In this document: positions 7,783 to 13,910 of the stretch, in pieces | Layout: each line of letters starts with the position of its first letter | Position numbering within the stretch: position 1 is the first letter of the stretch | Source of the DNA: a virus | Strand: one strand, 5' to 3' | Virus record (IMG/VR): IMGVR_UViG_3300017917_001318 | Location: 1 to 23,950 of that record | DNA length: 23,950 nucleotides | Notes under the pieces: generated by a model | What the model saw: the letters and a program-made list of their open reading frames with translations, nothing else | What the model was told of the DNA's origin: nothing | Database searches by the model: none | Translations under genes and position numbers: made by a program

Positions 7783-8088
7783 ATGGCGCAGACTTTACCT
7801 ATTCAGACACAAACTGAAGTAGCTGTCCTTCAAGTTCAATTTAAAAATTTAGACGAAAAAGTTGATGATTTAAAAGTTGAATTGAAGGACATGCGTTCCT
7901 CACTAGAAAAACATAGTGAGGAACACAGTGCTTTAATGAAAGAAATGCAAGAATCAGCACAAGAAGCACATAAAAGCATGGCAAGTAAAATAAATGCACT
8001 AGAAAAATGGCGTTGGATGTTAATGGGCGCAGGAGTAGTTATAGGTGCATTAGGTTGGCCCACTATTGGAAAATTATTAAGTGGTTAA
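7783..8088 (+). CDS. Coiled-coil protein with one C-terminal membrane segment
   Basis: The product is 101 aa. Residues 10-72 form a clear coiled coil with heptad hydrophobic spacing (VAVLQVQFKNLDEKVDDLKV and following), and residues 76-97 (WRWMLMGAGVVIGALGWPTI) form one hydrophobic helix. This layout matches XhlA-like haemolysin/holin-associated proteins and many small phage membrane proteins. It lies two bases after a virion gene, has no good Shine-Dalgarno, and precedes the adhesin genes. It could take part in lysis or be a minor virion membrane-contact protein. The topology is visible; the function is inferred. Confidence 0.75.
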   Translation: MAQTLPIQTQTEVAVLQVQFKNLDEKVDDLKVELKDMRSSLEKHSEEHSALMKEMQESAQEAHKSMASKINALEKWRWMLMGAGVVIGALGWPTIGKLLSG

Positions 8089-8109
8089 AAAATTTTGGAG
8101 TAACTGAAA

Positions 8110-9159
8110 ATGGCATTATGTTCAACTGGATGTATGAGTATGGGGGGTAGTGATGCCCCTCGTAGTATTAATTGTGAACTAGGCGTACCAGGTAGTTCTA
8201 CTATATGTTTAAATAGTCCAACTGTACGAACTTTGGCTGGAGTTCCAGCTGGGGCAATTAGTTTATGTAACTTTTATGGTAAGGCAAATGCTCCTTACAG
8301 TGTTGAGTATTTGGTACTTGCAGGTGGCGGTAGCTCTAAATGCGCGGTAGGTACACCAAGTGGAACGCCCTCAATTAATGCTGGTTCAGGTGCCGGAGGA
8401 TTGGTAACCGGAAATTTTGGAGTTACATCAAATCAGGCTATTTGCATACAAGTGGGTGCAGGAGGAGGGAGCGGAACTAATGGGACTAATTCCTGTTTAG
8501 GGTGTTTTAAGACAACATGCGGAGGCGGTTCAGGTGGAGGTGGGGTTGGAACTCCAAGTGGTACAAGCTTACCTGCATGTTGTGGTGGTTCAGGTGGAGG
8601 TGCAGGATATGTCTTTGCGTTCGGGGCCATATATCAAGGTGCTTGTTCAATAAATAATGAAGGTAATTGTGGGGGCGGGTTTGGAAATCCAGGCGGGTAT
8701 GGAAGTTTAGCTGGAGGTGGAGGAGGTAGATCCACAGCTGGTGGATTTGCAGGAATTGGTGGTGGAGCTGGTGGACAAGGATGCTTTTATCCATTTAATC
8801 AAGTATTTTCATTAGGCCCACTTAGTGGAGGATGTTACTGGATTGCAGGCGGTGGAGGTGGAGGTGGCGGTGGTGCATATGGTGGTGGAGCTGGTGGTTT
8901 AGGTGGGGGCGGAAGCGGATCTTATTCTACATCAAGTGCTCAAGTTGGGCAGGCAGGTCAAGCAAACACAGGTGGTGGAGCTGGTGGAGGTACTGGGTGT
9001 GCCCCTGCGGCCGCAGGTGGAAGTGGGTCGGTATTTTTAAGATATCCGTCAAATATAATTGATGCACCTGCAACAACAGGAAGCCCATGTTATTGCTGTA
9101 CAGGTGGATACAAATATTATTGGTTTAGAGGATCAGGGTCAATTACTTTGTGTTGTTAA
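8110..9159 (+). CDS. Cysteine- and glycine-rich tail fibre adhesin, copy 1
   Basis: The product is 349 aa. Residues 1-58 are a docking module (MALCSTGCMSMGGSDAPRS to SLCNFYGK) of the RSINxELG...VRTLAGVxxGAISLxNFYGK type, common in marine phage fibres. The rest is a Gly-rich domain starting VEYLVLAGGGSS, with runs of up to nine Gly, as in gp38-like polyglycine adhesins that sit at fibre tips. About 22 cysteines are present, with CYCCTGG near the end and CC at the C-terminus. GGAG at 8097-8100 supports the start. A paralogue follows in tandem. The family-level role in host recognition is likely; the receptor is unknown. Confidence 0.85.
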   Translation: MALCSTGCMSMGGSDAPRSINCELGVPGSSTICLNSPTVRTLAGVPAGAISLCNFYGKANAPYSVEYLVLAGGGSSKCAVGTPSGTPSINAGSGAGGLVTGNFGVTSNQAICIQVGAGGGSGTNGTNSCLGCFKTTCGGGSGGGGVGTPSGTSLPACCGGSGGGAGYVFAFGAIYQGACSINNEGNCGGGFGNPGGYGSLAGGGGGRSTAGGFAGIGGGAGGQGCFYPFNQVFSLGPLSGGCYWIAGGGGGGGGGAYGGGAGGLGGGGSGSYSTSSAQVGQAGQANTGGGAGGGTGCAPAAAGGSGSVFLRYPSNIIDAPATTGSPCYCCTGGYKYYWFRGSGSITLCC

Positions 9160-9228
9160 ATATAACATGAAGTCTATGTTTTTGTTTTGAAGTTTTTGTA
9201 GTTTATAAAGGAATTAGTAAATGGCATT

Positions 9229-10254
9229 ATGTTCAACTGGTTGTATGAGTATGGGGGTAGTGATGCCCCTCGTAGCATCAATTGTGAACTCGGAGTACCA
9301 GGTAGTTCTACTATATGTTTAAATAGTCCTACTGTACGAACTTTGGCTGGAGTTCCAGCTGGGGCAATTAGTTTATGTAATTTTTATGGTAAATCTAACC
9401 AAATTCCTTTAAGTGCAGATATTTTGGTAGTTGCAGGTGGGGGTGGAAATTGGACTGGTGTGTCAGGAGGTTCTGGTGCAGGAGGTGTATTAATGTGTTG
9501 TTCAATCGGACCACCTACTATAACAAGATGCACGAGCTATTCCATTCAAGTTGGGGGTGGGGGTGGATGCAATTCTCGTGGTACAAGTTCTTGTTTTTTT
9601 AGTATTGTAACATGTGGAGGAGGAGGGGGAGGACACTACACACCAAATCCAGTGGCTCCCTTTGCGCAGGGCTGTTTATCTGGACAGGCAGGTGGATCAG
9701 GGGGTGGAAGTAATTATTCCCCTACATCGTTTGGTTGTGCTGTAAACAATTGTCTAGAAGGAAGAGAAGGTGCAGGATCAGGACCAGGCGGTGGTGGGAG
9801 TTATTGTGCAGGAGGAGGTGGAGGTAAATCAGCAGCAGGAGGCAACCCAGCAGGAGGTCAAGGATGTTTTTATCCTATCACTCAAGCAGTTAGTCATGGA
9901 GATTTGAGAAACGGATGTTATTGGGTAGGTGGCGGAGGTGGAGGCACGCAAGGAAGGACTAATCCTCCAGGTAGACCAAATGGTGGATTCGGTGGAGGGG
10001 GAGATTCGGGTTTTAATGTTGGTCCAAGTTATTGTGGAGGATGTCCAGGAATGACTAATACCGGTGGTGGTGCAGGGGGCGGAGGAGGAGGGTACACTGT
10101 ACCTTCAGGGGGAAGTGGTGTTGTGTTGATTAAGTATAATTCTGGATTACCTGATGCATGTACTACTGGCACACCTTGTTATTGTTGTACAGGGGGATTT
10201 AAGTATTATATATTTAAAGGTTCAGGCACAATAGCTTTTTGTTGTACAACTTAA
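9229..10254 (+). CDS. Cysteine- and glycine-rich tail fibre adhesin, copy 2 (frameshifted 5' end)
   Basis: This is a tandem paralogue of the preceding adhesin with the same docking module, Gly-rich core, GQGCFYP and GCYW motifs and CYCCTGG end, and about 25 cysteines if the ancestral start is restored. The natural start is the ATG at 9221, with AAGGA at 9208-9212, which begins MALCSTGCMSMG as in copy 1. However, a run of five G (9253-9257) replaces the six G of copy 1 (8142-8147), so that frame stops at 9320-9322 after 33 codons. The given coordinates use the ATG at 9229, which reads in frame as MFNWLYEYGGSDAP. Sequencing error, variation between phage genomes, or slippage on the G-run are all possible. 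Confidence 0.8.
   Translation: MFNWLYEYGGSDAPRSINCELGVPGSSTICLNSPTVRTLAGVPAGAISLCNFYGKSNQIPLSADILVVAGGGGNWTGVSGGSGAGGVLMCCSIGPPTITRCTSYSIQVGGGGGCNSRGTSSCFFSIVTCGGGGGGHYTPNPVAPFAQGCLSGQAGGSGGGSNYSPTSFGCAVNNCLEGREGAGSGPGGGGSYCAGGGGGKSAAGGNPAGGQGCFYPITQAVSHGDLRNGCYWVGGGGGGTQGRTNPPGRPNGGFGGGGDSGFNVGPSYCGGCPGMTNTGGGAGGGGGGYTVPSGGSGVVLIKYNSGLPDACTTGTPCYCCTGGFKYYIFKGSGTIAFCCTT
9253..9257 (+). other. Five-G tract that decides the frame of adhesin copy 2
   Basis: With six G the ATG at 9221 would read through the whole gene; with five it ends after 33 codons. A ribosome with Gly-tRNA on GGG at 9254-9256 could slip back one base to GGG at 9253-9255 and then read GGT AGT GAT, giving the same MGGSD sequence as copy 1. 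No classical tandem-slip heptamer is present. Confidence 0.85.
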
Positions 10255-10256
10255 TA

Positions 10257-10277
10257 AAAGGAATTAGAAAATGGCAT
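10257..10277 (+). repeat. Relic of a third adhesin start region
   Basis: This stretch matches the ribosome site and start of copy 2 (9207-9227) at 20 of 21 bases, including AAAGGAATTAG and ATGGCAT. After ATGGCAT the match ends, and only a 34-codon open frame follows. It looks like the front end of a third adhesin gene cut off where the minus-strand block begins. Confidence 0.65.
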
Positions 10278-10286
10278 ATGCCATTT
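10269..10286. repeat. 18-bp perfect palindrome between convergent genes
   Basis: AAATGGCAT/ATGCCATTT is its own reverse complement and lies between the ends of the plus-strand adhesin and the minus-strand NUDIX gene. It could work as a weak two-way terminator hairpin, although without a loop it would need to open at the centre. It also marks the point where the adhesin-like sequence stops. Confidence 0.55.
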
Positions 10287-10686
10287 ATAATTTTGTAGTA
10301 ACAAGTAAAAGTTTTTCTTTTACAATATCAAAATTTATGGTATTGAATAATCCAGGATGTAATGGTTTGGGATAATAGTTGTTCCCTACCCAAGCATATC
10401 CACAATGTTCATTATTTAAAATTGGTATAAATTCATTCTCTACTTCACAAAAGAAAGTATGATAAACAAATTCTTTATTAACAAATTGTTGTATGGGAAT
10501 TAACTTACAATCATTTATGTTGTAATTTATTTCTTCAATACACTCTCGGCTTAATGCTTCAAATAATGTTTCATTTTTTTCAACTTTACCACCTGGTATA
10601 CTCCAACTGGGAGTTTTATCTGTACGCAACAAATAAAGAAAACGGTTGGTATTTTTACTGTAAAAAAATATGCCTGCTGATTGCAT
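10285..10686 (-). CDS. NUDIX hydrolase
   Basis: The product is 133 aa. The NUDIX box G-x5-E-x7-RE-xx-EE is present at G33, E39, R47, E48, E51 and E52 (PGGKVEKNETLFEALSREC), with the usual Gly near its end replaced by Asn54. These enzymes hydrolyse nucleoside diphosphates linked to another group, such as oxidised or modified nucleotides, NAD-type molecules or capped RNA. The substrate cannot be read from the sequence. It is the last gene of the minus-strand block, 18 bases after gp15. No Shine-Dalgarno is seen; a partial late-like sequence GATAAATC lies just upstream. Confidence 0.88.
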   Translation of the reverse strand: MQSAGIFFYSKNTNRFLYLLRTDKTPSWSIPGGKVEKNETLFEALSRECIEEINYNINDCKLIPIQQFVNKEFVYHTFFCEVENEFIPILNNEHCGYAWVGNNYYPKPLHPGLFNTINFDIVKEKLLLVTTKL

Positions 10687-10704
10687 AATAAGATTTATCT
10701 GTAA

Positions 10705-12075
10705 TCATATAACTATAGAAAAATCTCCAGCGGAATACCATCCTTCAAAAGATTTCATCCATGCACCGTCAGCATAACGATATTGCACATTACTAACTAA
10801 ATTTGTTACAAATTCAACTGTAGTTGCAGCTTCACTATCAAAACTAACTTCCCATGCACCTGATGTTGCATTATATTCAACAATATCATTTGCATTGGCT
10901 ACTAAATTACCCCATGCAACAGTTGTATCTCCATCACTTCCAATATTATCTACTAACAAATATCGTACATTTGGAGTCGGTCCAGGTAAACCAGCATTTG
11001 GTCCAGTTACTTGTGGATTAATAACACCATCTACAGGATCTAAAGTATTTTGTGGTAGTGTGTCAGGATCAATGTTATAAATTATTAATCTATCATCTAA
11101 TGGATCAGGCACAATGGTTCCCACAATCTCAGTTGTTAAGTATGGATTTTCAAGCCATATTTCGCTAATGCCTGGTCTTACAGCACCATATACATTTAAG
11201 AATGAACTCCAATATATGTCAGTATTTGGAGGACTAATACTATCTAATGAACTATTGGGTGGGTTAAAAGGAATATTCTCTGGTAATACTTGTAGTGTAT
11301 TGTTAAGTAATAATAATTTATATCCAAATGGTGTGATTTTTTGTCTAGTTCCCAATAATAAATCTTCATCTTGTGTTGCCAATAAACTATTGCCCTGAAA
11401 GATACTAGCAATGATTTTTTCAATAACACCAAGTTTCTTAAGTTTACTGCTTGTACTTAACCATATAGGCATATAAAACTTCCAAGACAACACATCAATT
11501 GGGTTATTTGTACCTTGTGGAATAGTTCTACTGCTAAAATTTAAATTATCCTGATATACAACAGTCAAACTTGTCCAATCAATAAAATTATCTGTACTTT
11601 GGATTTCTAAGCTTGGATTGAATAATGTTCCTAATTGTTCAATAAATTGTAATTTTTGATTGTAGTTTGTTGTCCATAAATCTACTGTTATTCGTAGAGT
11701 GTAAGGTACTGGCATCAATCGTTCTATACTAAATGCTTGACCTTGTGTCGTTTGATATGATAAAGTTTCTTGGTCGTACGTTCTTTGTCTAACATTTAGT
11801 TTATCAACAAAGAAAGGTTCTTGCGTCCTTTTTTGATCATATTCCAAACCTGAAATATAATAAGTTATTAATGGGGCGCTTGGCAAATTACTAGCACTAT
11901 TATTAGCTAATACAGTGCTCGCCTGTCTACTACTATCACCGTACATGATTGGAACACGGACAAGAATATCATTACCTGCAGGATCTTTTCCTTTGGTAAC
12001 ATACCAGTTGGAAAATATTTTCGCAAACTGAATTAAAAACCTACGGATTTGAGCATCATAGAAGAACTGTGCCAA
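10705..12075 (-). CDS. 15: Tail sheath stabiliser and completion protein, gp15-like
   Basis: The product is 456 aa. The N-terminus (FFYDAQIRRFLIQFAKIFSN, then DILVRVPIMYGD) aligns with T4 gp15 (FYNSSFRRYATLMGDLFSN, then FIRVPITYAS). gp15 forms the ring that caps the tail and joins it to the neck. T4 gp15 is 272 aa, so this copy has a C-terminal extension of about 180 residues, including an IVEYNATSGAWEVSFD-type beta module. The start is TTG, chosen because it gives the expected MAQFFYD and has AAGGA at 12085-12089 on the minus strand. A near-match late box ACTAAATA lies at 12102-12109. It sits between gp14 and NUDIX genes on the minus strand. Confidence 0.82.
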   Translation of the reverse strand: MAQFFYDAQIRRFLIQFAKIFSNWYVTKGKDPAGNDILVRVPIMYGDSSRQASTVLANNSASNLPSAPLITYYISGLEYDQKRTQEPFFVDKLNVRQRTYDQETLSYQTTQGQAFSIERLMPVPYTLRITVDLWTTNYNQKLQFIEQLGTLFNPSLEIQSTDNFIDWTSLTVVYQDNLNFSSRTIPQGTNNPIDVLSWKFYMPIWLSTSSKLKKLGVIEKIIASIFQGNSLLATQDEDLLLGTRQKITPFGYKLLLLNNTLQVLPENIPFNPPNSSLDSISPPNTDIYWSSFLNVYGAVRPGISEIWLENPYLTTEIVGTIVPDPLDDRLIIYNIDPDTLPQNTLDPVDGVINPQVTGPNAGLPGPTPNVRYLLVDNIGSDGDTTVAWGNLVANANDIVEYNATSGAWEVSFDSEAATTVEFVTNLVSNVQYRYADGAWMKSFEGWYSAGDFSIVI

Positions 12076-12101
12076 TTTAACTTTTCCTTATACCATTATG
12101 A

Positions 12102-12109
12102 TATTTAGT
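12102..12109 (-). promoter_or_regulatory. Possible late promoter box ACTAAATA for gp15
   Basis: Read on the minus strand it is ACTAAATA, one base off the RATAAATA seen elsewhere, and it lies 26 bases before the TTG start, like other leadered late genes in the window. It may give a second transcript inside the gp14-gp15 unit. Confidence 0.4.
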
Positions 12110-12115
12110 GTTATA

Positions 12116-13834
12116 TTAGGGCTCGGGAGGTAAAGGGTCAGGAGCTAATTGTAGTATTGAACTTAATGGTTGTGCTTCAGGAACAAATGTTTCTGTTTGT
12201 TGCATATAAATTGTAGTTGTATCATTTATGAACAATGATTTTCTTGACTGATCATCAATTGTGAATCCTGTTTCTGTTCTAACATTTTCGCTAATTCTTA
12301 CCCACATTACACCATCCCAGCGATATAATATTTGTGGTAGATAATCTGTTCTTAGGAAGTAATCACCAACTTGTGGACTTTGAGGGAAACTTATTCCAGC
12401 GCCAGTTGGTAATCCATTTGGTGGTGATGCTGTACCTGTGAGATATCCTGCAATATAACCAAACGATCTAGGGGTATATCTTGCAATAAATTGATATCTA
12501 GGATCACAGTCTGCTCTAAAATCCATTTGTGGAGTTATGGTATCGGTAAAGCCTGGCTGTGTTGGATCTTGATCAGCAGTAGCATAAGTGTTATCAGCAG
12601 TGCCATATGGTCCTGTAATTGCTCCTAATGATTGAACTGATAAAATTTTCTCGCCAGTAACTGGGCCAGATCCTGATCCCATTTTTTGTGCAGGAAGTTC
12701 AATGACTTCTAAGTTTGTTTGCACAAATTTATCAAGTTTTTGTGATAAATCCATATCAACAGTTAAGTCCCAAATACTTTGCATTGCTGCTTGAGGAACT
12801 TTAATACCAATACTTGGATTTTTATATTTTGGATTACGCATTGATACGACAACTCCACTCACAGTTGTACCTGGAGCTCCTGCCGAACTAACGATTACAT
12901 TAATTGGTGGTGCAGGTTGACCATCTTTATCAGAAAACACACCATCTGATTCATAAACACCATAAGTTGGAACAACATATAATTTACTATTATCATAACC
13001 AGCTTTTGGAACTATTCTTCTCGCCTCGTCTAAATTAGCATTATTAATACTAATATTTTGATTGTATCTGCCTAGTATATCTCTTAGGTTTTGATTCGTA
13101 TCTAACTCCCAATATGTTGGATTTGGTGGATTGATTCCAATTGGAACTTCTGCTATTGAAATATAATTTTTGTCACCGTACGTTATTACATATCCAGCTG
13201 GGTATGTTCTTGTGTTATCATATAATCCCAAATAATTATCTTGGTTTATTGGTTCGCTTAATATTTGACTGAATTCTTCACTGTCAACTAATGGTTCACA
13301 TTTTATACGCCATAAGTGTGGAAACCAAGTTTGACTAAAACCTTCACTTGCATAATTAGCATCAGTGATTTGCATGAACCTTTTTAACGCAACTGGAATA
13401 GTTTCTTTTAAAGGATTGTAGTCTAACAAGTGCGGCAATTCAATTACATCGCCTACCATTAATTTACGGCCTACAATATCAATCATATCATTGTAATGCA
13501 CTGTAATGAAGATAATGTCATTGTTTAAAAATAACCCGAACTGACTTAAATCAAAATCTAAATTTTGGACTTGATAATGCCCACGCAGTCTGTAAATACT
13601 AGTGTCATATGTCCGATCTCTATTTTCAAGAAACATCAAATCCTGTATATTAGTTGGACTTAATGTTTCATATTCAGGTTGCGTATAATCAACACTTGGT
13701 CCTTGATTTGTCGGTCCCAAATATTTATGTATATATAAATCCGTCCCGCCCACAGTAAGTTGTTCAGAAATGGTTCTGTCAAAAAATCGATAGTCGTTTT
13801 GTTTATTAGGTCTGTATAGGGATAATTTTGGCAT
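12116..13834 (-). CDS. 14: Neck protein, gp14-like, enlarged
   Basis: The product is 572 aa. The start at 13834 (MPKLSLYRPNKQNDYRFFD) is chosen over the longer frame to 14032 because the extra N-terminal part overlaps the divergent gene and its promoter. Residues 60-195 contain VGDVIELPHL and ITDANYASEGFSQTW, which I align by eye with the VEPREGDLIYFP and ITWVEPYN region of T4 gp14, a neck protein (256 aa) that with gp13 seals the filled head for tail joining. Residues 203-245 look like a chitin-binding-type (CBM5/12) module, and residues 490-515 (GDYFLRTD to WVRI) match a module of the sheath protein. gp15 follows, as in T4. The N-terminal homology is moderate and the insertions are inferred. 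Confidence 0.62.
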   Translation of the reverse strand: MPKLSLYRPNKQNDYRFFDRTISEQLTVGGTDLYIHKYLGPTNQGPSVDYTQPEYETLSPTNIQDLMFLENRDRTYDTSIYRLRGHYQVQNLDFDLSQFGLFLNNDIIFITVHYNDMIDIVGRKLMVGDVIELPHLLDYNPLKETIPVALKRFMQITDANYASEGFSQTWFPHLWRIKCEPLVDSEEFSQILSEPINQDNYLGLYDNTRTYPAGYVITYGDKNYISIAEVPIGINPPNPTYWELDTNQNLRDILGRYNQNISINNANLDEARRIVPKAGYDNSKLYVVPTYGVYESDGVFSDKDGQPAPPINVIVSSAGAPGTTVSGVVVSMRNPKYKNPSIGIKVPQAAMQSIWDLTVDMDLSQKLDKFVQTNLEVIELPAQKMGSGSGPVTGEKILSVQSLGAITGPYGTADNTYATADQDPTQPGFTDTITPQMDFRADCDPRYQFIARYTPRSFGYIAGYLTGTASPPNGLPTGAGISFPQSPQVGDYFLRTDYLPQILYRWDGVMWVRISENVRTETGFTIDDQSRKSLFINDTTTIYMQQTETFVPEAQPLSSILQLAPDPLPPEP

Positions 13835-13838
13835 ATAG

Positions 13839-13846
13839 TATTTATC
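13839..13846 (-). promoter_or_regulatory. Late promoter box GATAAATA four bases before the gp14 start
   Basis: On the minus strand the order is GATAAATA, CTAT, ATG, with no Shine-Dalgarno between box and start. With T4 late-promoter geometry, transcription would begin at or within one base of the start codon. The 12 bases GATAAATACTAT are identical to those upstream of gp13 (15721-15732). Confidence 0.65.
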
Positions 13847-13854
13847 GGGCAAGG

Positions 13855-13883
13855 TTGACAATAAATATGAGGTCGTGTATAAT
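13855..13883 (+). promoter_or_regulatory. Perfect consensus sigma70 promoter (early type)
   Basis: TTGACA (13855-13860), a 17-base spacer, and TATAAT (13878-13883) match the bacterial sigma70 consensus at all twelve positions with ideal spacing. Such promoters drive T4-type early genes through host RNA polymerase. A late box AATAAATA at 13860-13867 lies inside the spacer, so the site may serve both early and late transcription. The start point would be near 13890, about 20 bases before the ATG at 13911. Confidence 0.88.
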
Positions 13884-13910
13884 ATACGATGTTTACTAGA
13901 TGGAGCTAAC

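Noticed and set aside
10271-10375. Small 34-codon gene after the adhesins (MAYAIYNFVV)
   Set aside because: It overlaps the convergent NUDIX gene almost fully and has no family resemblance; it is more likely a by-product of the relic start.
13875-13910. GTG start for the 395-aa gene
   Set aside because: It lies before the -10 element TATAAT, so the start would not be transcribed from that promoter; the ATG at 13911 has a good GGAG site.
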